From contig JADFWP010000023.1 of NCBI GenBank assembly GCA_015234115.1, positions 1 to 41,237 on the forward strand: DNA of 41,237 nucleotides. Direction: 5' to 3'. Under the pieces are notes generated by a model. The model was not told the DNA's origin. It searched no databases and saw only the letters and a list, made by a program, of their open reading frames with translations. The position numbers were made by a program, and so were the translations under genes. Source of the stretch: Magnetococcales bacterium. Lineage in GTDB: Bacteria; Pseudomonadota; Magnetococcia; Magnetococcales; Magnetaquicoccaceae. Of this stretch, positions 32,522-40,990 are shown one piece after another (position 1 is the stretch's first letter; every line of letters begins with the position of its first letter).

Positions 32522-33375
32522 ATGCCCCCTGGATCGTGCGTGCCAAACAGCGCGTCAAGGGGGAGTGGAAAAAACGTCGTCTCGCCTGGGTCCGGCGCTG
32601 GCACGGTTTTGGTCCGGACGAACTGCACAGGAGTCTCACCCGCTTGGGGATCGGTGCGGGGGATGTGGTTCTGGTGCACTCCTCTTTGGATCGGCTGGAG
32701 GCCTTCAACGGTCGGATCACGGCCCTGCTGACCACGCTGCAAATGGCGGTCGGCTCCGAGGGGCTGTTGATGATGCCGACGCTGCCTTTTGCCGGAACCG
32801 CTGTGGAGTGGGCGCGCTCCGGGGTCTGTTTCGACGTGCGGACCACCCCGTCGCGCTCCGGTCTGTTGACCGAGCTGTTCCGTCGTTCTCCTGGCGTGTT
32901 TCGCAGCGTGCATCCCACGCACGCGGTGGCGATCTGGGGGGCACGGGCCGAGGCGTTCGGTCGGGATCATTCTGGCTGCACCACGCCGTGTGGCGCGGGT
33001 TCTCCGTATGCGAAGCTGTTGGAGGAGAATGGCAAGATTCTTTTTCTGGGCGCGGGGATCGAAGCCATGACCTTTTTTCACGCAGCCGAGGCATTGCTGG
33101 AGTCGCGCCTGCCGGTCTCGCCTTTCACCGGGGAGCATTTCCGCCTGCTCTCCCGCACCGCTTCCGGAGAGCAGGTGACCACCGTCACCCGATTGTTCGA
33201 TCCGGCTCTTTCGCGCAAGCGGCGCATCGACCGCATGGTCCCGGAGCTTAAGCGGCGCGGCGCCTGGCGTCAGGTGCGGCTGGGAGGGGCGGATTTGCTG
33301 TGTCTGGAGGCCCGCGCGGTTCTGGCCACCTTGACCGACATGGCGTTGGAGGGAAAATATTGTTATGATCTCTGA
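32518..33375 (+). CDS. AAC(3)-family N-acyltransferase
   Basis: 285 residues. LGIGAGDVVLVHSSLDRLE, EGLLMMPTLPFAG, the catalytic-His strand RSVHPTHAVAIWG and KILFLGAGIEAMTFFHAAE define the antibiotic_NAT/AAC(3) fold. Named for aminoglycoside acetylation, but genomic members beside ACP and FkbH genes are more likely to acylate an amino sugar of a polysaccharide; resistance should not be assumed. ATG 32518 overlaps the toroid gene by 4 bases, and its end overlaps the FkbH gene by 11. Confidence 0.88.
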   Translation: MNAPWIVRAKQRVKGEWKKRRLAWVRRWHGFGPDELHRSLTRLGIGAGDVVLVHSSLDRLEAFNGRITALLTTLQMAVGSEGLLMMPTLPFAGTAVEWARSGVCFDVRTTPSRSGLLTELFRRSPGVFRSVHPTHAVAIWGARAEAFGRDHSGCTTPCGAGSPYAKLLEENGKILFLGAGIEAMTFFHAAEALLESRLPVSPFTGEHFRLLSRTASGEQVTTVTRLFDPALSRKRRIDRMVPELKRRGAWRQVRLGGADLLCLEARAVLATLTDMALEGKYCYDL

Positions 33376-35320
33376 TGCGCGCAGTCGTTTCGAAGCCGCT
33401 CTGGCACAGCAGCTTCCGCATGAAACCCGCAACGCGGCCCGGCACTATCTGGCCCAGGAGGAGGAGGCGGGGCGTTGGCGGGTGGTGGCCCGGAGCGTCC
33501 GGGCTTTGCCCGAGGGGGGATTGGGGCTGAAACCGGTCCGGGTTGCCTTGCTGGCTTCGTTTTCCATCGATTTCATCGCGGATGCGTTGCTGGCCACAGG
33601 ATTGGCCCACGGGGTACGGGTGATTCCTTATTTCTCCGGCTTTGCGCAGTATTCCCAGGAACTGCTGAACCCGGAAAGCGCGTTGTATGCCTTCAAGCCG
33701 GATGTGGTGATTCTGGCCATCGAAGGGGAGCAGTTGCTGCCGCGTCTCTATCGGGAGGGGGTTCTCCCCCCATCAGGCAAGTTGGATTCGGCCACCACGG
33801 AGCCTTGGGTTGCCGAGGCCATGGGGGTGATCGATCCATTGATCGCCGCTTTTCGGCGTCACTCCGAGGCGTTGCTGCTGATTCACGATCTGGTGCCGCC
33901 CTGTTGGCCGGGGCTGGGGATTCTGGATGGTCGGCAGGGGCCGGGAGAGGTCGAGGTGATCCATGCCGTGCATGGCGCCTTGAAGCGTCGGGCGCGGGAA
34001 CAGCGTGGGGTGCATGTGGTGGGTTACGCGGCTCTGGTGGCCCGTCTGGGCGCCAGCCAGTGGTATGATCAGCGCATGGCCCATCTGGCCAAGGCGCCGA
34101 TTGCCGCCCGTCTGTTGCCCCATCTGGCCGGGGAATATGTCAAATATTTTCGCGCACTGGTGGGTCTGACCCGGAAATGTCTGGTCACCGACCTGGACAA
34201 TACCCTTTGGGGCGGCATCATCGGCGAGGATGGCGTGCAGGGGATCCGGCTGGGAGCGGATTATCCGGGCAGCGCCTATCTGGCCTATCAACGGGCCTTG
34301 TTGCAGCTTCATGACCGGGGAATCCTGCTGGCCATTGCCAGCAAGAACAATCTGGCCGAGGTGGAGACGGTATTCCGGGAGCATCCGGCCATGCTGCTCA
34401 GGCCGGATCATTTTGTGCGCCAGGAGATTCACTGGCAGCCAAAATCTCTTTCATTGCGTGCCATTGCCCAGGGGCTTGACATTGGGCTGGAACATATGGT
34501 CTTTGTGGATGACAACCCTGCGGAGTGCGCCGAAGTGGAGGCGGCTTTGCCCATGGTGACCGTGATTCCATTTCCGGCGGCCCGTCCGGAAGAGGCGGCA
34601 GCGGCGCTGTTCGGGCCGGGCTGGTTTGATGGATTGGTGTTGTCGGTGGAGGATCGCGATCGGGCCGATCTGTACCGGCAACGCGATCGCGCCGAGGCGT
34701 TGAAGGCCGAGAGCGGCTCGCTTGAGGGGTATCTTTACGGCCTGGAAATGCGGGTGGAGATTGTGCCGGTGGGGGCCGCGACGCTGGCCCGCGCCGCCCA
34801 GTTGACCCAGAAAACCAATCAGTTCAATCTGACCACCCGGCGTCACTCCGAAGAGGAGGTGGCCAGACGGAGCGCGGATCCGGATTGGCTGGTACGCTGC
34901 GTCCGGGTGGTGGATCGCTTTGGAGACAACGGGGTGGTGGGGCTGGTGATGGCCCAACGTCTGGCGGACGGAAACACCCTGGAAATCGAGACCTTGCTGT
35001 TGAGTTGCCGGGTGATCGGGCGCACCATCGAAACCGCCATGCTGGCGGATCTTTGTCAGCAGGCGGTTGCCATGAAAACCGGACGCATTCTGGGCCGGTT
35101 CATCCCCACAGCCAGGAATGCGCCGGCTCAGGCGCTTTTTGTCGAACACGGATTTACCCCTCTGCCCGTTTCCGGACCCGAGGCCTCTTCAGGGGAGAGT
35201 CTCTGGGAATGGGATCTTACCACCCGTGGGGGGATTGTCACCCCTCCCTGGATCACCCGGTCAGGAGTTGACCATGGAAGAGCAGATCAAACAACTGATG
35301 GCGGATTTTCTCAACCTTGA
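33365..35320 (+). CDS. FkbH-like protein: N-terminal domain, HAD phosphatase, GNAT
   Basis: 651 residues. N-terminal SGNH-like region (about 55-240), HAD core CLVTDLDNTLWGGIIGEDG (DxDxT near 275), FVDDNPAECAEVEAALP near 380, and a C-terminal GNAT domain (FGDNGVVGLVMAQRL; ARNAPAQALFVEHGF). FkbH enzymes take 1,3-bisphosphoglycerate or similar and load glyceryl or a related unit onto an ACP. Two oddities: residues 131-140 (EGVLPPSGKL) are coded by a dispersed element (33755-33783), and the last about 30 residues after WEWDLTT look like readthrough running 47 bases into the ACP gene. Confidence 0.9.
   Translation: MISDARSRFEAALAQQLPHETRNAARHYLAQEEEAGRWRVVARSVRALPEGGLGLKPVRVALLASFSIDFIADALLATGLAHGVRVIPYFSGFAQYSQELLNPESALYAFKPDVVILAIEGEQLLPRLYREGVLPPSGKLDSATTEPWVAEAMGVIDPLIAAFRRHSEALLLIHDLVPPCWPGLGILDGRQGPGEVEVIHAVHGALKRRAREQRGVHVVGYAALVARLGASQWYDQRMAHLAKAPIAARLLPHLAGEYVKYFRALVGLTRKCLVTDLDNTLWGGIIGEDGVQGIRLGADYPGSAYLAYQRALLQLHDRGILLAIASKNNLAEVETVFREHPAMLLRPDHFVRQEIHWQPKSLSLRAIAQGLDIGLEHMVFVDDNPAECAEVEAALPMVTVIPFPAARPEEAAAALFGPGWFDGLVLSVEDRDRADLYRQRDRAEALKAESGSLEGYLYGLEMRVEIVPVGAATLARAAQLTQKTNQFNLTTRRHSEEEVARRSADPDWLVRCVRVVDRFGDNGVVGLVMAQRLADGNTLEIETLLLSCRVIGRTIETAMLADLCQQAVAMKTGRILGRFIPTARNAPAQALFVEHGFTPLPVSGPEASSGESLWEWDLTTRGGIVTPPWITRSGVDHGRADQTTDGGFSQP
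33755..33783 (+). repeat. Dispersed element core inside the FkbH coding frame, copy C
   Basis: 29 bases match copy A (22627-22655) at 25 positions, including the GAGGGGG/TCCCCCC hairpin arms and GCAAGTT end. In frame it encodes EGVLPPSGKL, keeping FkbH open. Seen directly; insertion as opposed to chance is inferred from the flanking similarity. Confidence 0.65.
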
Positions 35321-35498
35321 TCCGCTCCGGATCGACGACGCCACGGCCATGGAGTCGGTCGAGGGATGGGACTCCTTCAACCATCTCAATCTCTGTCTGG
35401 CCCTGGAGCAGGAGTTCGGAATCACGCTGGCCGTGGATGAGATGGAGGGCATGACCTCCTTTTATGACATTTGCCAGATCATTCAGGCCAGGTTGTGA
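35274..35498 (+). CDS. Stand-alone acyl carrier protein
   Basis: 74 residues, acidic. EGWDSFNHLNLCLALEQEFG near residue 30-49 holds Ser of the D-S-F/L phosphopantetheine site; helix III/IV region VDEMEGMTSFYDICQII ends the protein. AGGAG six bases before ATG 35274 supports the start even though it lies inside the FkbH frame. It should carry the FkbH-loaded acyl group to the MaoC-SDR and AAC(3) enzymes. It is not the fatty-acid AcpP type, since it lacks the DSLDTVE motif. Its stop overlaps the kinase GTG (GTGA). Confidence 0.92.
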   Translation: MEEQIKQLMADFLNLDPLRIDDATAMESVEGWDSFNHLNLCLALEQEFGITLAVDEMEGMTSFYDICQIIQARL

Positions 35499-38278
35499 TT
35501 CAATCCGGCGACACTCGGGAAACGGGCGATCATCGCATCTCCCGGCTGTTGGGGCGTCTGCCTTATGGTGCGGCGCAAAATATCGCTTTTGCGTTGTTGC
35601 TGGCGATTTTTCTCGCCGTGGTGGGGATCGCCTACCGCAACAGCAGCCAGACCAATCAGGTGTTGCACGATCTGATCGATTTGCATGTGCCTCAGCTCAA
35701 GCGGTTGCAACAACTGCACGAAGATCTTCATGCCGAACAAATTTCTTTCTTGTTGGATATTGATCCTTTCGTTTTTGATCGCGCGCCACGGCAGCCGACC
35801 TTGCATTTGGAAAGGATTATCCAGAACCTGGAACAGGCTCTGGTGCAATTTCTGGAGTTTCGGGAGATCGCCGGCAACATGAGTGGCGCTGACCCGCAAC
35901 TCATGGAACGTCTGGAAAAAGGACTGCAATGGTTTCAGGGCAGTTTGCTGCATTATCGCGAGGATCTGAAAAATTGGACCGCGCAGCCACCAGAAACCCT
36001 GGAACACTCCCGCGCGGAGGTCAAACAGGCCTGGCATGCATTGGAAGAGGCCATCAACGGACTGGAAGCGCAGATCGATGCCTATGTGGAGTTGACGGGG
36101 AGCAATATCATTGAGGTGGGCGGCTTGAATCAGCGACTGTTCATCATGCTTTCCGTGGAAGGGCTGATACTGCTTGTTCTGATCTTGTTGTTTCTGAAAA
36201 AGATCCTTCGTCAGCGGACCCAGGAGTTGCGCACCGGGGCCGAGCAGTTTGCCTGTGGTCATCTGGACCATCGGATTGCGTTGCATTCCCGCGATGCGTT
36301 TGCGGAGTTGGGTACGGCCTTCAATCATATGGCCGAAAGTCTGCATTTCAAGGATCTGGCGCTCAAGGAGAACCTGGCCGTGTTGGAAGAGGCCAAGGAG
36401 CAGGCCGAGACCGCCAATTGCGCCAAGAGTGAATTTCTGGCTAATATGAGTCATGAGATACGCACCCCGATGAATGCCATCATCGGGTTGACCGATCTGG
36501 GATTGCAGCATCTCACCGATCCCCGTGCGCATTATTATTTTCGTCAGATTGCGGACTCATCGGGTTTGTTGTTGCGGATTGTCAACGATATCCTGGACTT
36601 CTCCAAGATCGAGGCCGGCAAGCTGGAGATGGAATCCGTGGTGTTTGCGCCGCAGGATCTGCTCGACCGACTGGAGGAGATGTTTCGCAATCAGGCCATG
36701 GACAAGGGGTTGGTGCTGACCACGGAGTGGATCGGCCCTGCGCCGCCCCGGTTGCTCGGCGATCCCCACCGGTTGGAGCAGATTCTGATCAATCTGCTTT
36801 CCAATGCATTGAAGTTCACCACGAAAGGCTGGATCGCCGTCACGGCCCGTCAGCTTGCGGATCTTGCCGGAACGGATCGGGTGCTGTTGGAATTTGTCGT
36901 GCGGGATACGGGTATCGGCATGTCGTCCTCGGAGATCGAACGGTTGTTTCAACCGTTTGTGCAGGCCGATGGCTCCACGACCCGCAAATTCGGGGGTACC
37001 GGACTGGGATTGACCATCTGTCAACGGCTGGTGCGCATGATGGGTGGCGAGATTCGGGTGAAGAGCGTACCTGGGCAGGGGAGCACCTTTTTTTTCACGG
37101 TCCGGTTGCCGGGGTTGGATCTGGAGGCGGCATCGACCATCGCTCCTTGTCATGGCGGGAGCGGGTTCCAGAAGAGTGTCGATCTGGCTGCGTTGCAGGC
37201 GCGGATCGGGGGTGCCGTGGTGTTGCTGGTGGAAGATCATGCGGTGAACCGGCTGGTGGCCGAAGAGATGCTGCGGGGTGTCGGTCTGGTGGTCGATGTG
37301 GCGGAAAACGGTCAGCAGGGGGTTGAAAAGGCGTTGGCCGCTGCGCACGATCTGGTGCTGATGGACATTCAGATGCCGGTCATGGACGGTTACGAGGCAG
37401 CCCGCCAGATGCGCGCCCATGGTCTGGAGTTGCCGATCGTCGCCATGACCGCCCACGCCATGAGCGGGGAGCGGGAGCGGTGTCTGGCGGCAGGAATGAA
37501 TGATCATCTCTCCAAACCGATTGACAAATGTCGTTTTTATGCCGCATTGCGCCATTGGATCAAACCCGTCGGACCGGGTGTCCCTGCCGGGAGAAGCGTG
37601 CCCGCAACGGGGACGGATTCCGGTGCGGGACCGTTGCCGATGCATTTGCCCGGCATCGATCTGTCCGAGGCCCTGGATCGCGTCAATCAGAATCATGCGT
37701 TGATGCGGGAGATTTTTCTGTCTTTTTATCGCGATCATGTCGATGCCGCCCGGATCGTGCGTGCACGGCTGGAACAGTGTGATCGGGAGGGACTGGAGTC
37801 GGTCAAACGGCTGGTCCATTCGCTCAAAGGATTGGCGGGCAACCTGTCGGCCAAAGCGCTCTTCCAGGCGGCGTTGGACCTGGAAGAGGCGATCAAGCGT
37901 GAAAACCGGGCGCTCTGGCCGGAGTTGCTGACGCGGTTCGATCAGGAGTTGTCCCAGGTGATGACGGCCATCGGGCAACTGGCGTCCGATCCGCAAGAGA
38001 CGGTCGCGGGACCGTCCGGTGACTCTTCTGCTTTGGATCCGGAGCGATTGCGGCCTCAGTTGCAGCCATTGCTGCAGTTGCTGGTGGCCTCCTCAAGCGA
38101 GGCGTTGGAAGGCTGGGAGACTCTGAAATCCCGGATGGCTCAACCACCCGAGGAGATACGTCAGTTGTTGGTGGAGATGGATCGACACCTGGACGTGTTC
38201 GCCTTTGAGGAGGCCGGCCACACCCTGCGCCGGATCGCTGATCGGTTGGGGATCAATCTGGAAGAAGAATTCTCGTGA
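35495..38278 (+). CDS. Hybrid sensor histidine kinase with receiver and HPt domains
   Basis: About 927 residues. Domain order: TM1 (IAFALLLAIFLAVVGIAY), a helical periplasmic sensor region with two long helices, TM2 (LFIMLSVEGLILLVLILLFL), HAMP, HisKA NMSHEIRTPMNAIIG (His320), HATPase_c NLLSNALKFTTKGW and GGTGLGLTICQRL, receiver VVLLVEDHAVNRLVAEEM with Asp624 in LMDIQMPVMDG, and HPt KRLVHSLKGLAGNL (His775). A complete His-Asp-His relay is therefore in one chain. GTG 35495 overlaps the ACP stop by 4 bases, preferred to TTG 35471. Ligand unknown; no separate output regulator follows. Confidence 0.92.
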   Translation: MIQSGDTRETGDHRISRLLGRLPYGAAQNIAFALLLAIFLAVVGIAYRNSSQTNQVLHDLIDLHVPQLKRLQQLHEDLHAEQISFLLDIDPFVFDRAPRQPTLHLERIIQNLEQALVQFLEFREIAGNMSGADPQLMERLEKGLQWFQGSLLHYREDLKNWTAQPPETLEHSRAEVKQAWHALEEAINGLEAQIDAYVELTGSNIIEVGGLNQRLFIMLSVEGLILLVLILLFLKKILRQRTQELRTGAEQFACGHLDHRIALHSRDAFAELGTAFNHMAESLHFKDLALKENLAVLEEAKEQAETANCAKSEFLANMSHEIRTPMNAIIGLTDLGLQHLTDPRAHYYFRQIADSSGLLLRIVNDILDFSKIEAGKLEMESVVFAPQDLLDRLEEMFRNQAMDKGLVLTTEWIGPAPPRLLGDPHRLEQILINLLSNALKFTTKGWIAVTARQLADLAGTDRVLLEFVVRDTGIGMSSSEIERLFQPFVQADGSTTRKFGGTGLGLTICQRLVRMMGGEIRVKSVPGQGSTFFFTVRLPGLDLEAASTIAPCHGGSGFQKSVDLAALQARIGGAVVLLVEDHAVNRLVAEEMLRGVGLVVDVAENGQQGVEKALAAAHDLVLMDIQMPVMDGYEAARQMRAHGLELPIVAMTAHAMSGERERCLAAGMNDHLSKPIDKCRFYAALRHWIKPVGPGVPAGRSVPATGTDSGAGPLPMHLPGIDLSEALDRVNQNHALMREIFLSFYRDHVDAARIVRARLEQCDREGLESVKRLVHSLKGLAGNLSAKALFQAALDLEEAIKRENRALWPELLTRFDQELSQVMTAIGQLASDPQETVAGPSGDSSALDPERLRPQLQPLLQLLVASSSEALEGWETLKSRMAQPPEEIRQLLVEMDRHLDVFAFEEAGHTLRRIADRLGINLEEEFS

Positions 38279-38307
38279 TTCATCATGACCGGCAAGGAGC
38301 GATCAAA

Positions 38308-40908
38308 ATGCACAAGAGGGTTTTGATTCTCTGGGTATTGTTCATTACGGGAATGTGTGGTGCCCTGCTGCTCTCCTGGGGCACCTGGCGGATTATCGAA
38401 ATTTCTTCACAGAAGCAGTTCTTCAAGGATGCTTCCAGTTATGCCCATGCCATTGAGTTGGCATTGGATCTGAAGCTTCAGGAATTGAATGCGGTGCATG
38501 GCCTGTTTGCCGCTTCGGATGCGGTGGCACAGGAGGAGTTCGGGGCGTTTGTCAAGCGGATTCTTCATGGCGATTCTTCGGTCATCGCGGTGCAATGGTT
38601 GCCACGGCAACCGGTCGGGTCTGCGGATGCTGCCTCCTCTTCCGGGCAGGCGGGAGATTTCGTCTTTCGGCTGCCCGCACTGCCGGGTGCGGCGGAGGCA
38701 GAAGGATTTTCCATAAAATTTTCTTTTCCTGGGCCGGATCAGGTCTATCCCATGGCTCTGGACCGTGAAACCGCGTCGTCGGTTGAGCAGGCCATGGGCG
38801 AGGCGCGGCTGGATGGCAAGCCAAAGGTTTTGATCCATGCCCATCGCGACGATCAGGAGCCATCCGAGCATCCGTTCGATCTGGATATCGTCTGGCCGAT
38901 TTTTTCGTCCGGGTCGGAAAATCTTCCTGCCGGGGAACGGGCGGCTCATCTGACAGGTTTTCTGCGCAGCCGGTCGGAGCTGTGGTTTGTGCTGGAGGCG
39001 TACATTCAATCCATTTTCGTTCATCCGGGCGGGATCGATCTGTTCCTCTTTGATGACGGCAATCTGATTTTTCGCCATTTTTCTCGGTTGAGAACCGGGC
39101 CGGTGGATGAGAGCAATCTTGACGAAGAAGCGTTGCGGGCCAATTTTCATTTTTTCCAGCATGTCACCTTGGAGAATCGCACCTGGCGTCTGGTGATGCG
39201 ACCAGTGGATCTGTCGGCCTATTCCACCCATCGGCATTGGTATCCTTTGGCCGTCTTGCTGGCGGGTACTCTGGTGGCATTGCTGGTGACGTTGTACATG
39301 CATGCTTTCATGAAGAGTACGGTCAGGATTCAGGCTCTGGCCGACGAGAAAACAGCGGCCTTGCAGGAGAGTCAGGAGCGGTTGTCGCAACTTCAGACCA
39401 GCGAGCGTCGTTATCGTTCGGTGACCGAATCGGCCCGGGATGGCATTGTCACCATCGATGAGCAGCAGGTGGTGCTGGGGTGGAACCGGGGCGCGGAGTC
39501 GATTTTCGGTTTTTCGGAAGCCGAGATGTTGGGGCAATCCCTGCGCGCGCTCATTCCCGAGGGGGTGGTGTCTGGCGGGCAACAGGCGGCATCGTTGCCG
39601 GGCAGTTCTGGCGAAACCATCGGTCGGCGCAAGGATGGCAGCGAAGTGCCGTTGGAAATCACCACCGCCACCTGGAACGAAGGGGATCGACCGCTGCTGA
39701 CGGCCATTATCCGGGATGTGACGGTTTGGAAGAGCATGCTGGAGGCGTTGAAGCGGGCACGGGAAACCGAGGTCGAGGCCAATCAGGCCAAGAGCGCCTT
39801 TCTGGCCAATATGAGTCATGAGATTCGCACGCCGATGAATGGAATTCTCGGCATGGCCGAATTGTTGTTGCTGTCACCGGTTTCCGCCGAGCAGCGGGAG
39901 TATCTGGAGGTCATTCAGGAATCGGGTCGCAGTCTGATCACCATCATCAACAATATTCTCGATTATTCCAAGATCGAAGCCAATCGGATGGTGCTGGAGG
40001 AGATTGATTTTGATCCGGCGCGCTTGATGCGTCCTTTGCATGTGATGTTTGGCGAGTTGGCGCGCAAGAAGGGGCTGAGTTGGAGCATGGTGATCGCACC
40101 GCATACGCCCAGGCTGGTGCGGGGGGATCCGCACCGCATCAACCAGATTCTGGTCAATCTGCTTGGCAATGCGCTCAAGTTCACCGCAACCGGGGGGGTG
40201 GTGTTACGGGTGGATTGGGAGTGGTCTGCGGAGCCGGGGGGATTGCGATTGAGTGTTCAGGATACGGGTCCGGGTCTGGAGCCGGAGAAGATCGAGCAGC
40301 TTTTTGAACCCTTCACCCAGGCGGACAGTTCGACCACCCGGCGTTATGGAGGCACCGGGCTGGGTTTGTCGATCACCCGCAAATTGACCGAATTGATGCA
40401 GGGTTCGATTCGGGTGGAGAGTCGGCCTGGCGCGGGGAGCACGTTCGAGGTTTTTCTGCCCATGCAACCGGTTGGGGATGAGGCGTGGTCCGCAAGGGGC
40501 GGGCGGCGGAAAGCTGCCCGGATTTTGCTGGTGGAACCGAATCCCCTGGATCAAACCGTGTTGCGGGGGATGTTCCGGCAATGCGGCCATGAGATCACGT
40601 TGGCCACCAATGGTGAGGAGGCGATGCGATATCTGGAGTCGCAATCGTTTGACGCGGTGTTTCTGGAGTGTCTCAGCCCCGACCGGGATGGTCTGGCGGT
40701 GTGCCGGATGATCCGGGAGCGGGAGCGGCTGGCAGGGGCGGGCAAAACGTTGCCGGTGATCGTCATGAGGGCTCTTTCCGGGTCGGAGGACCATCAGGCT
40801 GGCCGGGAGGCCGGTGTTTCCGATGTGCTGGCCAAGCCGATCACGTTGCCGCAACTGGAGAGCATGTTGCAGCGTTGGTGGCCTGACAATGGCGCGCAAG
40901 AGGGATGA
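38308..40908 (+). CDS. CHASE-PAS hybrid histidine kinase with degenerate receiver
   Basis: 866 residues. TM1 (VLILWVLFITGMCGALLLSW), CHASE periplasmic domain (AIELALDLKLQELNAVHGLF; SVIAVQWLPRQPVG), TM2 (YPLAVLLAGTLVALLVTLYM), short coiled coil, PAS (RSVTESARDGIVTIDEQQ), HisKA NMSHEIRTPMNGILGMAE (His504), HATPase_c NLLGNALKFTATGG and YGGTGLGLSITRKL, then a receiver in which the phospho-acceptor position is Glu787 (AVFLECLSPDRDG) and the first acidic pair is EP instead of ED, while Lys of LAKPI stays. Likely phospho-independent. ATG 38308 has AAGGAG 8 bases upstream. It follows the first kinase by 29 bases. Confidence 0.9.
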   Translation: MHKRVLILWVLFITGMCGALLLSWGTWRIIEISSQKQFFKDASSYAHAIELALDLKLQELNAVHGLFAASDAVAQEEFGAFVKRILHGDSSVIAVQWLPRQPVGSADAASSSGQAGDFVFRLPALPGAAEAEGFSIKFSFPGPDQVYPMALDRETASSVEQAMGEARLDGKPKVLIHAHRDDQEPSEHPFDLDIVWPIFSSGSENLPAGERAAHLTGFLRSRSELWFVLEAYIQSIFVHPGGIDLFLFDDGNLIFRHFSRLRTGPVDESNLDEEALRANFHFFQHVTLENRTWRLVMRPVDLSAYSTHRHWYPLAVLLAGTLVALLVTLYMHAFMKSTVRIQALADEKTAALQESQERLSQLQTSERRYRSVTESARDGIVTIDEQQVVLGWNRGAESIFGFSEAEMLGQSLRALIPEGVVSGGQQAASLPGSSGETIGRRKDGSEVPLEITTATWNEGDRPLLTAIIRDVTVWKSMLEALKRARETEVEANQAKSAFLANMSHEIRTPMNGILGMAELLLLSPVSAEQREYLEVIQESGRSLITIINNILDYSKIEANRMVLEEIDFDPARLMRPLHVMFGELARKKGLSWSMVIAPHTPRLVRGDPHRINQILVNLLGNALKFTATGGVVLRVDWEWSAEPGGLRLSVQDTGPGLEPEKIEQLFEPFTQADSSTTRRYGGTGLGLSITRKLTELMQGSIRVESRPGAGSTFEVFLPMQPVGDEAWSARGGRRKAARILLVEPNPLDQTVLRGMFRQCGHEITLATNGEEAMRYLESQSFDAVFLECLSPDRDGLAVCRMIRERERLAGAGKTLPVIVMRALSGSEDHQAGREAGVSDVLAKPITLPQLESMLQRWWPDNGAQEG

Positions 40909-40990
40909 AGATTTCCAGGACTTTCCCCAAAATTCAGACGGCTTTAGGGGTAACCATTGATGCAGCATAAGGATTTGACGTTCATAAAGT

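Noticed and set aside
32518..33375. Aminoglycoside resistance gene
   Set aside because: The AAC(3) fold is present, but the ACP/FkbH context points to biosynthesis; no evidence for resistance.
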